A DNA stretch of 38,249 nucleotides from Perkinsus marinus ATCC 50983 (GCF_000006405.1 NW_003209085.1:41857-80105), one strand, 5' to 3'; positions 1 through 10,832 are shown, counted from the first letter of the stretch. Notes: generated by a model from the letters alone, not told the origin. A program made the numbers and translations.

Positions 1-364
1 CCCGTGTATGACGCGGTTTAGGTTGATCTCACGATTCTCATCGGAGGTAAGGTTGGCCAGCAACATCATCAGGTCTTTGACATCTTCATCGTGTGAATTG
101 AGTATGCTAGGGTTGGATTATTACCCACTCCTACTGTTCCTGTGTTATCGTTGATGATGATGATGTTGATACCAGCATTCTTGTGGCCGAGTTGTTGTCA
201 ATTCGTTAAGGGGTGTATCATAGGTTGATTTATTAATCATATATTAATCCCACTTGGTATCATGTCGTATTGAACCACCGAGTATTGGTACGTGTAATCC
301 AATAATTTGAGTATACTCATTCCCCTTGCTGTTGTATAGTATAACTAACCCACATTCCTATTCA
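1..364. other. No resolved gene at window start
   Basis: No convincing coding exon, RNA gene or repeat is visible. The stretch is A+T-leaning with scattered stops in all frames and is probably intergenic or untranslated sequence upstream of the small spliced gene at 365. Confidence 0.4.
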
Positions 365-570
365 ATGACTACCACTTCGTCCGACCGGCCTCCTACTACT
401 GCAATGACCTTGGCAGTGGAGAAAGCCAAGGAAGCCCGACAGAAGGATTGGCAAAAGTAGATTGTTTGGAATCCTGAAGTGGAAATGCTTCTGCTGATGA
501 TTCTACCAGCTTGCTTCACGGAGATCCCCTCAGTGAACTCTTTCAACGTGTCGGCTGTTCATCTGCTTAA
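365..570 (+). CDS. Small spliced hypothetical protein, about 50 aa
   Basis: Exon 1 (365-456) begins with ATG and encodes a Thr/Ser/Pro-rich start followed by a charged stretch (VEKAKEARQKDWQ). A 53-nt intron (457-509, GTAG...CCAG) restores frame into exon 2 (510-570), which ends LLHGDPLSELFQRVG then CSSA and TAA. The intron matches the size and boundary style of the other introns here, which is the main support. I do not recognise the product. It has no signal peptide or membrane segment. It could be a genuine microprotein or the end of a gene whose earlier exons were missed. Confidence 0.45.
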
Positions 571-891
571 TTCTAGAAATTTCTGATCTCACGTATAAGA
601 GAATGTATAGTGGATCAATACTCTAGTGTAGACTGCTGTTTTCGAGGAAACGATTACCATTTTCATCTTGTAGTGGTTAGTAAATACGGTGTGTGTTTGA
701 ACTTGTGCTTTTGCTTTTCTATATGCTCATTACGGTGTGTGTCTTGTGGGATGATCTGATGTTACATCAGAGTTATTTGACGAATATCTTTGTTATTATA
801 TATGTCGATGGTGTGACGGCATCTACACTGTCGTATTATTAGTAACAATTCCATTGTTGGATATATATCCATAACTAGATTCACACGAGGA
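571..891. other. Intergenic, nothing recognised
   Basis: No open frame with convincing coding character, no tRNA-like motif and no tandem repeat seen. It separates the small spliced gene from the five-exon gene that starts at 892. Confidence 0.4.
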
Positions 892-1721
892 ATGTCTCCA
901 CATTTCTTGTTGTTTCCCAGACTGTATAAGAGAGAACTTCGTCGACGAGAGAAGGACAGGAGGATGCAAGCCATGCAACAGGAGTATCTCTTTAGGCATA
1001 GGGATGAGCGCTATGGGTGAGTAGTAGCTGCTGATGTTTATCCTTATGTTGCCAACCTTTGTAGTATGGGACCTTGCGGGGAGTTCCACATCCCACCCAT
1101 CATGTTCGGATCGAGTGGTGGTAGTAGCCATACGACGACAGCAACAACCAGTGGCGGTGGTGGCGCTACCCAGACTCCTACAGGGGTTGGAAGGTTGTCT
1201 CATGGGAGCCGCAAGATAATAGAAGTAAATACGCCAATGCAAAAGAAAGGTAGGGTGAGGTTGCCGGTTCGAATCCTGGTGAGATCATCTTGATAGACTC
1301 CGCTCGTACGGTACTTCATGTAACGCCTCAAATGGATCCTTCATCGGTGGCGGCTGCCCATTTACAAGCTCTAATAGAAAGTGAAAATAGAAGTAATCAG
1401 CATGGTGGAGGGGGATTGATCCTGAATGTATCATCGTAGGACGGCAGAGAGTCGACGAGGTTCAGCTCGAGTGGGACAGGAGATGTTTAGCGGCTTGGGA
1501 ACACGAAGTGGATAGAAGGAAGTCAGCATCATCTGCGATCGCCGATCCAAATCGATCGTGTTATCTATTCGGTCAGACAATGGGATATATCACATCAACT
1601 CCAACAAGCTGAGAGAGCTCGGAAGGTCGAGGCTGAAGAGAGACGGAGAAAGTGGGACATTTGCACCAACCTTTTGTTACTTCGTCGTTTCTATTCCGAT
1701 TCAACTGCTCAGAGAGTTTAA
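892..1721 (+). CDS. Hypothetical protein, five exons, 216 aa
   Basis: Exons 892-1016, 1065-1249, 1297-1404, 1440-1559 and 1609-1721 join in phase to 651 nt ending in TAA. Introns are 48, 47, 35 and 49 nt. The product begins MSPHFLLFPRLYKREL, then has a basic/acidic helical stretch (RRREKDRRMQAMQQ), a Gly/Ser/Thr-rich linker, and a second charged helical region near the C terminus (RARKVEAEERRRKWD). This suggests two coiled-coil segments around a disordered middle. I do not recognise the family. Intron 2 (1250-1296) carries a tRNA T-arm-like core in sense orientation. The ATG at 892 is the first in frame; the boundaries are well supported by phase, the function is not. Confidence 0.65.
1250..1296 (+). 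repeat. Intron carrying sense tRNA-like 3' half
   Basis: This 47-nt intron contains GGTTCGAATCC at 1266-1276, preceded by a variable-loop-like GAGGTTGCC and followed by a tRNA-3'-end-like GGTGAGATCA and TCTTGATAG at the splice site. Boundaries are fixed by phase on both sides. Confidence 0.7.
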
Positions 1722-1936
1722 CTGTTACGTTCAGCATAGAATGGAAATAGAGGATATCCACCTCGCAGCGGTACCAGCCGAACATCCCCCAACAGAAAGT
1801 TGTAAGTGGGGTCGGTCTAGCAGCTTACTCAATTGAATGGTTGTCCGCTCTGTCGTGTGCTGCGGGATAGTAAGGCACTATCGGTATGCTCATAACCGGT
1901 GTTCAGTAAGGGAGGAACTTTGTGGTGAAGACATGG

Positions 1937-2008
1937 AGGTTCTACCGGGATTTGAACCCAGATCGCCAGATTCAGAGTCTGGAGTGCTAACCGTTACACC
2001 ATAGAACC
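1937..2008 (-). tRNA. tRNA-Gln(CTG)
   Basis: Read on the minus strand this is a complete 72-nt cloverleaf. The acceptor stem GGTTCTA/TAGAACC pairs perfectly with a U discriminator, there is a standard D arm (A box around GGTGTAACGGTTAGC), the anticodon stem CCAGA/TCTGG encloses loop CTCTGAA giving anticodon CTG, and the T arm holds GGTTCAAATCC. There is no intron. No run of four or more T follows the 3' end for about 90 nt, which is unusual for a Pol III gene. It lies between two plus-strand genes and is the one clearly intact tRNA in the window. Confidence 0.95.
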
Positions 2009-2750
2009 GACAGAATGATTACCAGTTTGCATTGGGTCACTGTTTCATTCTCTACAGCTCCTACGATGCTGCAGAACTCCGCTGCGGAGCCTCTAAGAGA
2101 CCAGTCGAAGGTGCCTCTCGAATCGAGTTAGTCGGCCATTACGTAAGATGGGGGGGGGGAAGAATCGCCGTCATAAATTGGTCATTCATTTGGCATTGAA
2201 CCACCGCTAAACCTGGATAGAGGGAATTAAATAAGCGTTGAAATTGGTCGAGGGATACCTGTACTCTTCCTGATTCTCCCGAGAGCTACTAATCGAATAT
2301 CCCAATATCATTTGTGGGAGAATTAGCTAGCTGCATTGTATTGAACATATGATGGAATGATTTGCACTCGTTTATCCTCTTTCGGTGATTCAATGTTATA
2401 TCGGGTCATAAAAAGGGGACCTTGTCTGTCAGGCTGGCAGGAAATTAATTTACGTATAACTTGACGGAAGTCATTCGTTCAGCAATAGCTGGTTCATTCA
2501 TATTCATCCATTTTATATCCAACTCTGAACTATGCTAATTAGTGGCGGGTCTTCCCGCAGCCGGATGATTCAGAAAGCATGTCTCAGGAGTAATGTTGTG
2601 GTGTTAAAGTGAGCTCATCACAGAGTAGTAAATGCACGGATCTGTTCGCCCTACCATATCAGTACGCTGGTTTAGACGAAGGCAACCGGGAAAAGGATGC
2701 AGTGTGTAGTTCTTCCTTAGCGAGGGTCTGTGTTTGAATATCTTGCAGAA
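2009..2750. other. Intergenic stretch
   Basis: No coding exon recognised. It holds a G9 homopolymer near 2150 and a roughly 37-nt motif at 2105-2141 that has a diverged counterpart at 5256-5293. Confidence 0.35.
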
Positions 2751-5116
2751 ATGTTCTCTTTATTACGTCGATTGAGCGGATTACTCCATCGTCCTTCTTC
2801 CGCTGCTCCTGCTGACGACGACACCCCGGGTGGCTCTAGGAAAGGGGTGACTGGGGACTCTGAGTCAGTATACTCTGAAGAGAAGGTCGTAATAAGCCTG
2901 CCATCTGCCGTATATTAACGTAGTAGATTCCAATGCACTGTGTGCAAACCCTGCGGAAGAGGACACTACCATCGGCGACAGAGTTGGTGACGCCTGGATA
3001 TAGTCGATGGTCATTGAAAGGTGATGGTGACCCTACGAGTAGCCGCAGCAGTTGGCCTTCTATAACCATAAAAGGTCGGCGTCGTTGAAAGAGGGTCTTG
3101 CCACAACTGAGCCGACAGATACGTCTCTTGCTGACTTATCGACACCAATCGGGAGGATGCAAGTCGACGCAGTAGAGACGAAATGCAGGAGTTTTTCGAG
3201 GCACCCACAAGTAGGAGGCATTGTTGTTCTTGTTGACTGCATCGAACATTATTAGATACTATCTACTTTATCTATCATAAGGAAATCAATTGTGCCCACC
3301 CTCAATGAGCTCCTGGTTGAAAGCAATGATAATGCTAGAAATGTGGTGAGTTGGGAGCGGGGAGGGAGGCGAGTTGCGGTCTGGATCAGCATGTAGGTTT
3401 CAAGGCTTTTGAGATATACTACGCCACTTAGTAGGGAAGGAATTTTTGATGTGTGTTCCCAATTGCTCCCTTGAGTTGCCTCAATATGAGTATACCACGA
3501 TCATGCGTGGATACTCCTAGTGATGCTAGGCATAGCTAGGCATGCTCTGTCGAGGGTTATGATGATCTCAGAGGAACGATGTCCTGCAGGAGTCGATGAG
3601 GAAGAAGTTGTTGTTTGTGAATGACGTCGCCTGTAAAGAACAAGTGAGATTGGACTGTATTGAACTGGATGAATTGAAGTGATAACTGATTGTGTATGAT
3701 GATGATGGTACATACCTGGTATTGGTGTCAGATCAGAGTATGGCAGCCGTGGTGAAGTGAGGGCAGCAAGGAAATTGTTGATCGATTGGCTTGCGGAGGT
3801 GGACACCTCTGCTTGGCTCTTCCAATCCTCTCATTAGGTGATCTTCGCCCGAATCGATGCTTGTCAAAGCCGCCGTAGAGCAACAGAGACGAAGGCAGCA
3901 GCTGCGGGACCCTTGTTGGTGCCACCCCCACCACCACCTCCCACATCATCATCATCATCACCAAGTCCAGTCGATAACGTTAAAAGGATCCGGGGTAATA
4001 CAGCAGCAGCCTGTGAGATCAACTCGTAGCTTCACTCAATACTTGTGAATGGAATACAACCACCACGTGCCGAGTGCTTTGACTCACTGTGGGGAATGGA
4101 CGTCTATCAGTACCGCTCGACCCTACCGTAACCCCTACAACTAGAGTGATAAGTCGGGATAGAACATCATCGGCAACGACGATGGTGTCCAAAGCTGAGT
4201 AATGATGACTCCTCACTCGTCGCCTTTGATGAGTCACCTCAGTCTTCTCTCTCGTCCTTCCTACCCCACTCGAGTCATCACAACCACAGCTAGTCGTAAA
4301 CGAGCTCGAGGGAGTAGTCGTGGTGGTGGTAGTGATATTAGAAGTACACCTGTAGTCAGTCGTAGACTATCAGATGGTGGTGTGGGTAGTAGGATGCTTG
4401 TAGTGATATCACCACATAGGACCTGTGAATCGTCTCAGTCCCGATGTCGATGTCACCTAAGGCTACAGGAGATCGACGTCCTCGGCGTGCACGCAATAGT
4501 ATTGGTGGCCACGAAGCTCCTGAGGATTTCACCGTGGAGTGGTAGTACGCCGGCCACAAGGGTGCATTCCGTCTCGAAAGGTATGATCAGGACGGTACCA
4601 GTGGACAAGAAGAGGAGGAGGGTTACTGTCGATGATGTCGCAGCACGGGTCAGAAGACAGATCGCTGAGTTGGATACCCAAGGCGAGGCGTTCTGGCACC
4701 TCAGCTGTTTGGTGAGGAACTACTACTACTACTGTACTACGATACAGCTTATGGCGTCTTCTCTCTTAGAAGGAGTCTTCTACGTTGCAGACCCTGCATG
4801 ATTGCAAGATAGCATTAGAGAAGGATGGATTAGATATGTCTGTGAATCGGCGGGCACTGGGGGCGATCCTTGTTGCTGTACAGCATGTAAGTACGGCTCC
4901 TCCTACTACTACTACTGCTGCTGCTGCTGCCACACCGACGAGAATGATTTGTGTTATCAGCTATTATCCCGGCCGCAGAGTGAGGCTGATATAGAACGAC
5001 TATCTGCCTTCATTGATGCAGTTCAGAAGACCCAGACTCGCAATGAACTAATAGAGCATGTGCAGTCCGCCATCAATCTACTATCCCCTGCTGTGACTCC
5101 TAACGTCCTATTGTAA
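2751..5116 (+). CDS. Hypothetical protein, sixteen exons, about 529 aa
   Basis: Exons 2751-2885, 2927-3074, 3119-3210, 3256-3345, 3397-3430, 3491-3519, 3572-3678, 3732-3798, 3838-3994, 4030-4066, 4145-4198, 4243-4385, 4439-4541, 4591-4711, 4770-4886 and 4961-5116 join in phase to 1590 nt ending in TAA. Introns are 35-78 nt. The first third is helical (for example TLNELLVESNDNARNV). The middle is low-complexity with a seven-Pro run, a Ser run and basic patches such as RKRARG, perhaps nuclear localisation. The C terminus is helical (VDDVAARVRRQIAELD). I do not recognise it. Junctions around 3995-4198 have alternatives; the C-terminal exons are firm. No tRNA-like core occurs in its introns, unlike several later genes. 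Confidence 0.6.
4897..4930 (+). repeat. Trinucleotide run inside an intron
   Basis: A CTA/CTN run followed by a CTG run lies in the 74-nt intron 4887-4960 of the preceding gene. It is a simple sequence repeat, possibly doubling as pyrimidine-rich tract. Confidence 0.7.
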
Positions 5117-6127
5117 ACTATTATTATGAAGAATTATCCTTCCAGGATGGGCAGCATGAGCTCCACCATTCATAATGCAAGTCGACGGATATTTCAGGGC
5201 TATTGCAGTTGAGTTAGTCGCAGATTACTCCAAGATCGCCCCTAGTTGAGGACACGCGAAGGTGCTCTCTTATAGGAGACCGATTGGTCATTACAATACA
5301 TCCATTAACGTTGTCATCTAACATGATAGAAACCCGAACGTCCTAAACTTCTATTATTTTCATCTCGTTAGTGCATTCGTGCTACATCAGAGCGTAATAG
5401 ATTATGAGATACATATTATATATGTAACATATAGTCAATCGCTTGCCTAAGGCACAAGCTCTCCTCATATCACTCACCAAATAACTTCATGTATCGTCGG
5501 AGTAGAGCGGATAGAGCCGCGCTGTCTTATCCGTCTACAAGGCCCAACGATAAGTAATGCCCCTTATATACACGAACTGAGAAGACGATCTCTCACATGA
5601 TTACTACTTTTACACATCTGGAATCTCAGAGGCAGTCATGAATGTAACACAGTTTGAAAGAGTCTTTTCTCATCACAGCAACGTTGGCGAGATGCCTAAC
5701 TCATGAAGTGAGGTTGCGCTGGGATCTCATGATGATGTGAGTAAACCTTCCGGAACGACGATAGTGTTGATGACACCAATGGAAGCTTCCTAGTGGTTTT
5801 CCAAACACCTTGAGGATCTTCAGCTTCACGGCAATTAGGATGCTGTTGGAAATATGTCGGTAACTCACTAGGAGGTTATCTTGATCTAACGAGTTCGGTG
5901 GTGAGGTCACCAGGCAGTAAACCTATCGAGTATGCGACTAGAGCATGAACTGTCCCTCTCAGCCTGGACACTATCTGAAATAGTGCAGTCGCAATTGGTC
6001 TACCTTATCAAAGGAAGATAGTGCGTCGTGTATTAGAACATTACCATACCATCTTAAAGTCACAATCTACTTAGACAACTCAACTTGTGATGTAGTGAGA
6101 GAATAAAAATAATCAAAAACGTAATGG
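5117..6127. other. Convergent intergenic region
   Basis: About 1 kb between the end of the sixteen-exon gene (+) and the stop of H2A (-). A minus-strand open stretch at 5701-5910 lacks coding character or a plausible splice partner and I do not call it. No tRNA-like core is present. A diverged copy of the 2105-2141 motif lies at 5256-5293. Confidence 0.4.
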
Positions 6128-6541
6128 TTACATCTCTTGTGATTGAGTGATACCTTTAGCCTTACTCTTCTTTGGTAGAAGAGTGGTATGAATATTCGGT
6201 AACACACCACCACTAGCTAGAGTCACTCCAGCCAAGAATTTATTCAACTCCTCGTCGTTGCGAACAGCCAACTGAATGTGCCTTGGGATGATTCGAGACT
6301 TCTTATGATCACGAGCAGCGTTACCAGCCAACTCGAGTATCTCCGCAACCAAGTACTCGAGGACAGCAGCCAAGTAGACAGGAGCACCAGAACCAATACG
6401 TTTAGCGTATCTACCTTTCTTGAGGTAGCGGGCGATCCTACCAACAGGGAACTGTAGACCAGCCTTGGCGGAACGTGTCTTAGAGCCTGCAGGCTTCTTG
6501 CCAGACTTACCACCACGACCACTTTTACCTTTACCGGACAT
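6128..6541 (-). CDS. H2AX: Histone H2A, H2A.X type
   Basis: Intronless 137-aa core histone. The histone fold is complete: basic N-tail ([14 protein letters not shown]), then [17 protein letters not shown], the [19 protein letters not shown] helix, and the docking region (GGVLPNIH). The C terminus ends SQEM, matching the SQ(E/D)-hydrophobic motif phosphorylated at DNA breaks in H2A.X. The protein therefore packages DNA in the nucleosome and can also serve damage signalling. The start is the only sensible ATG, and length matches the family. It is head-to-head with the CLN3-like gene, with 166 bp between start codons, so they probably share a promoter region. An A+T-rich TTTATA lies about 50 bp upstream (6591-6596). 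Confidence 0.97.
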   Translation of the reverse strand: MSGKGKSGRGGKSGKKPAGSKTRSAKAGLQFPVGRIARYLKKGRYAKRIGSGAPVYLAAVLEYLVAEILELAGNAARDHKKSRIIPRHIQLAVRNDEELNKFLAGVTLASGGVLPNIHTTLLPKKSKAKGITQSQEM

Positions 6542-6707
6542 AGAGAGGAAGTGTAAGGCGGCTAACGGCGAGTTAACTCTGCGATTAGTGTATAAATGGT
6601 GATGCGCATAGGCCTAGCAAGATCGCAAGAAGGAGCAAGATTAGCTGTTTGACGGCTAGAGGAGTTGCGAATGGATTGAAGTCACTATTAGGTTTAATTT
6701 GGGCGGT
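6542..6707. promoter_or_regulatory. Divergent promoter region, H2A.X / CLN3-like
   Basis: The 166 bp between opposite start codons must hold both promoters and leaders. The TATA-like element at 6591-6596 faces H2A. Nothing more specific is recognisable. Confidence 0.5.
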
Positions 6708-8476
6708 ATGTCAGGCGACAAAGCAGACAGGCGAAATTATAATGTATTATTCGCTCAGGAGATCATGCTTGGCCTCCTCAATAATTACGGATACACGCTT
6801 GTTATCGCTGGTGCGCAGGTAGGTGTATCTTGTGGTTGACTACGCAAGATACAAAACAGGTCCAAACGATGGTTATGTGTGCATTTTAGGACATAGCTCG
6901 TCTCTTCGAGAAGACCAATTTGATGCCCCTCTTCACTACAGTCATGTTATTTGCTGCTTTTGCTACCGGTGCTATCCACGCCCGAATAGCAGCACCCTAT
7001 TCCTACCGTCAACGTGTTGGTCTGGCCATGCTTATCCAGTCCGTAGGGTACCTACTATTTGGTACTGCTTTCCTATTTGTTGGAGTCCAACCTGTTATCG
7101 GCTTCTGGATGGCCCAAGTGGCAACCTTCTTAGTCGGAGCCTTTCAAACCATAGGTGAGGTAATACTCTAATATGTGGCGATTGGGAAAGTGTTAACGCC
7201 TGGTACAGGGTCCATGCTGAGGATTCATGTGAATCTCTTTCTTATTTAGATTAATAACCTATCGTTATTGAACTCGCTCCCGAACGGTCTAGTTGGAGCC
7301 TGGGGTTTCGGTACTGGTGTATCACAGTTCGTCGGTAGCATATCTTACGTCATTGCTATCAACCTAGGCATAGCATAGTAAGGTTGGTCGGCTTATATTG
7401 GCTCAAGCTACTTGTTGTTAGTTCGACCTTCTTCTTGAGCCTAATACCGGTCTACCTTGTCTATTGGGCCCTCTTTACTCGAGTTGAAAAGCTGGCTCGT
7501 GGGGAGCGAGAGGTAATGTAACATTCCGGTGGGGAAAGTTTGTTATTGTTGCTTAGGTTAACGAGGGTGCGAATGAAGCTCTACTTGTGTCGGAGGAGTC
7601 TCGTACCAGTCTTAAGCTCACTGGGAAGACCTTCCCTAGTGAGTGTACTATCATCCAATTACTAGAATTATTTCACTCATTGTTCAGACGTTTTACGGAT
7701 GGGTGGAAGCGTTATTGGCAATATGGCCGCTACTTACGCGTTTAATTATCTGATTGAGTCGGGATTTGCCGATCGAGCTACCTTGCATCCTGAGCCTATC
7801 ACTGCGGCTATTGCTGTGAATTCATATGCACTAGGGGTGTCGGTGTATGGTATCGGTACTATGCTGGCTCGACTCAGCGTCTCTTGGTTCCCTACTACTA
7901 GGATTGGAATCATCACCATAATACAACTGATGAACTCTGTGAGTGACTAGAGTCGACTCTGTGTGGCAGTGTATTCCATGTCAGGTCCTCTGGGGTCTGG
8001 AAGCATATTATCATAGTATTCGATCGTTAGGGCTGCCTGGGTGGTGGTTCTATCAGATTTGGATGTTCTTCGTTGGTTGGATTGCTGGTATGAGCTACTC
8101 GAACTGCCTCAATGTCATTAGCATGTCGAAAAAGGTAGGTCATGTTGAAAATGGCTGGATGGTGTAGTGAAATTGACGATCGTGGGATTCGAACCCGAGT
8201 TCTATTGGGGTGATCTTGAGATAAGTCCAGGATTACTCGTTAGGTCAATTCTAAGCACTGCTGAATTATTGTGTGATATGCTGCTATTGTTCGGTTTAAT
8301 TCAAGACTCCGCACTTCCCGTTTTCCATCTAGATACCATTTCAATATCGCGAGTTGGTGATGAATGTCGGTTTCATTTTCTCAAACGTAGCAGTAGTAGC
8401 AGCAACAGGGTCGTCCATTATAATGAATAACACGTTTATGAGTGCGCATCAGCTCTATCCACAGTCCGCCCCCTAA
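6708..8476 (+). CDS. CLN3: CLN3/battenin-family membrane protein
   Basis: Eight exons (6708-6818, 6890-7159, 7250-7377, 7422-7512, 7557-7638, 7688-7938, 7985-8134, 8333-8476) join in phase to 408 aa, near the family length. Multiple membrane segments are evident. LGLLNNYGYTLVIAGAQD near the N terminus matches the CLN3 GLCNNFSYVVMLSAAHD signature. A mid-protein WGFGTGVSQFVGSISY corresponds to the family's WWSSGTGGAGLLGALSY, and IGNMAATYAFNYLIESG to the later conserved block. The C terminus (QYRELVMNVGFIFSNVAV) also fits. The family acts in lysosomal/vacuolar membranes, with a role in pH and glycerophosphodiester handling in animals. Intron 7 (198 nt) holds an antisense tRNA-like core. Identification is by remembered family motifs. 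Confidence 0.85.
8135..8332 (+). repeat. Long intron with antisense tRNA-like core
   Basis: The 198-nt intron 7 of the CLN3-like gene carries GGGTTCGAATCCC on the minus strand at 8184-8196. Both exon boundaries are fixed by protein homology. It is four times the usual intron length here. Confidence 0.6.
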
Positions 8477-8555
8477 GATCCCTGATGATGGCCATTGTAT
8501 CTATAGCTCAAACTCTAATCTTCTGTCACTTTTTCCAGTATGGATTATCACATCG

Positions 8556-8628
8556 TGTCCGCATTTAGTGGAATGGAACTGTATATTCGGCACGTCTGAA
8601 ATGGCGGGTTCGATCCCCGGCGAGGGCA
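8556..8628 (+). repeat. Full-length tRNA-like sequence (degenerate)
   Basis: Seventy-three nt with tRNA spacing: the putative 5' acceptor strand TGTCCGC pairs at six of seven positions with the 3' strand ending GAGGGCA, an A-box-like TAGTGGAATGG follows, and GGTTCGATCCC begins where T54-C56 should fall. A T-rich stretch with T6 follows. The anticodon stem does not pair and position 33 is not T, so this is a tRNA-derived relic or element rather than a working tRNA. Confidence 0.6.
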
Positions 8629-8869
8629 TTTATTATTATTGCTTTTTTCTCGCTGTTGCTGGTTAAAGGTTATATTTTAACATCGATCCCAATCCTGGTT
8701 GATGGTCACTTTCTTGCTATTTCTTTTTTGGTATCTCCTTGCTACTCTCTTTCACTGGGGTAAGTTCAGTTTGAGCTCCTCATTATGTCGATACCTTACT
8801 GAGCTTTTTCTATCGTTTTTACTTCATTGATGTTGCTTAATAAGGGAACGGGGTGGGTTCCTATTGGGG

Positions 8870-8906
8870 AGGTCTGTGGTTCGATCACCTGCTGGACATT
8901 TTTCCG
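8870..8906 (+). repeat. tRNA 3'-half-like piece
   Basis: GGTTCGATCAC at 8878-8888 is followed by a 3'-end-like GGACA, a T5 run and CCGTAG. The layout matches sense tRNA-like introns elsewhere, so it is probably the 3' end of a leader intron; no exon confirms it. Confidence 0.45.
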
Positions 8907-8953
8907 TAGTTCGTTATATTAAAGTAATCTACAACCTCATCCGCAGTGCCGTC

Positions 8954-10832
8954 ATGCCTTCACCAGTGGATGACTCTCGTGAGGGTTCTCTTTCACCAAC
9001 GTTGGACTACATACAAGTGAACGGTAATTATCAGTTGTCCGAGACGTTGGGTCGACGATCGTGCTCCTCCGAGACGATCTACAACTGTGATGCCTAAATA
9101 TTGGTTACAGTCAGGGATTAAAGATAACTATGAATGGCTAAAATTAGAGGAATGGAATGAAGTTTGAATTGTCTGAGTCTCCTTGAGTGGGAACGATTTG
9201 CTATGGAGCTTCAGTTGCCCTATTTGCACTATTCCTTTCGACACTCCTCTTCAGATGACATCCTATACGTGGATGAGTTGTCCTTATGTTCAAACGCCTC
9301 TACTGAGGAATCGATCGACCTGGACCCCACTTGGGAGGATGTCGTGAATAAGCCTGTCGAGGCTGTTGAGATGCAAGCTAGATCCACTACTGACCGCTGC
9401 GTCGGTCCTACACCTCCCATTCACAGGGTCTTCAAGAATCCATCGGTGAGCAGCAGTGCCTTTCCCTCGTTGTATTATGTTATTTCCTTAGTGGCTATCA
9501 ATGGCTTATATAACTGCCATAATGCTCATCCTATTCGGACGAATAGATGAAAGTAGTAGTGACACCTCTTCCTACCGAGTGGTGATGGTAACCATCAGTT
9601 GCCGACAGAAATCTGCTAAGTAGTGCTGGCAAAGGCTCGCCCGATCTGTTGAGGATGCCGTCCCCTCAACGTTCCGCTTGCGAGGTGTTGCGAGCACATA
9701 TAAACATTTCTGAGCTTGTCATTAATCACGACAATTTGGGAGATGATGATGATCGTCTCTTGTGGAATACGAAGAACCTCGGCATCGCTGGTAAGGTTGT
9801 TACTGTTTTGCTCGCCTGTAAGGCTTACGAGACTATACTTCATATATTTGGCGAAGTTATAGTATTTGTCCGTAGGTGCATGGAAGCTCAAGTCATTACT
9901 GGATGAGGTCTTCCATTTCCCCCAGGATGTATTAAAATGGCAGAACATGCCTAAAAATGTAATTAGTTCGTTACGGCCGAGGACAAGAATTTTGGGATAA
10001 CAGTCAGAGTTGCATTGTTGAGACCCATGAATATTTCAATCCAAGACCTCTTCCATAGAGTCCTCCTGAGCAACCTCTAATAAGCCACATGATGTGAATA
10101 TAGAAAGTTATCTTGCTTAGGTAAGGCAATGGAGAGACGGGTGGAACATCGAGCTGAACTGCAGTCTAGATGGTCTCCTCACTAGACCCTCGGAGGTCGG
10201 TTATTCCCAATTGGGTGAGTACTGTTCTTACCATCAATGGGGTGAGGTCCTGCAGGCATGCTCATCTCGGAAGTGGCTGTAGCTGCTGGACAGACCAAGG
10301 CCGTTCGGAACTTCGTGTCGAAGTCGTTGATACGGTTGGCAAGTATTATCTCACCTGAGGCGGAGATGCAATGTAAGTCTGAGGGAGTTTCAACCGCCAT
10401 TTGTTAATAACTTCAGAGGGACCAATCAATGCAAAATGTATTTATAGTGATAATATTGGTATTTGTCGAGTTCTTCCCTTTACATTGTCGGGTTCATCTC
10501 GACAAGAGTGTGACTTTAGGCGGGTATAATGATCGTACGGAGGCTCTGAAGATGTCGGCCTTTGCGTGGAAGAGGAAATACGGCTGGAAGGTTTGATTCA
10601 TCAGCATGTACTTTTTGTCAATTTTGACGATATCAGCGTTGGTATATTCTTCAAAGGTTGATTACCCCATTTACGGTTAGTTGTTGTGTCGAGTGGCAAT
10701 GGGCTCGTGGTGCCAAATCGCGTCGTACCATACAGCATGAGCAGGCAGTAAGTCCAGCCCCTCGAATGGGGGAGATTATTCCCATAAGTTGGGCAAATTC
10801 GTATACTATCCGAACTCGGAATGATAGACATT
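8954..10832 (+). CDS. Unrecognised membrane protein, multi-exon
   Basis: ATG at 8954 opens a short exon (8954-9016). Further exons follow at about 9111, 9217-9448, 9494 onward, 9638 onward, 10120 onward and 10258-10370, and later ones end near 10832. Phase is continuous through most joins. The product has an acidic N-terminal half, a hydrophobic segment (LSMAYITAIMLILFGRI) and a second one (VFIVIILVFVEFFPLH). Between them is a helical region with LGIAGAWKLKSLLDEVF and SEVAVAAGQTKAVRNFV. I cannot name the family. The last exons are the least certain and a longer product into 10833-11200 is possible. Confidence 0.5.

Larger units (their letters stand above)
8477..8953. other. Intergenic/leader region with two tRNA-like sequences
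   Basis: No coding exon before the ATG at 8954. It contains the full-length tRNA-like sequence at 8556-8628 and a second tRNA-3'-half-like piece around 8870-8905, ending in T5 and CCGTAG. These could be introns in the 5' leader of the next gene. Confidence 0.5.

Noticed and set aside
823-1242. 139-codon minus-strand open frame
   Set aside because: It overlaps phase-consistent exons of the plus-strand five-exon gene and has no coding character of its own.
3501-3806. Minus-strand open frame with a plausible GTATGT donor
   Set aside because: The plus strand gives a continuous, better phase-consistent chain of exons through the same bases, including strongly coding segments, so the minus frame is a shadow.
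5701-5910. 69-codon minus-strand frame
   Set aside because: No ATG-context, splice partner or recognisable motif; stop-free by chance at this length.
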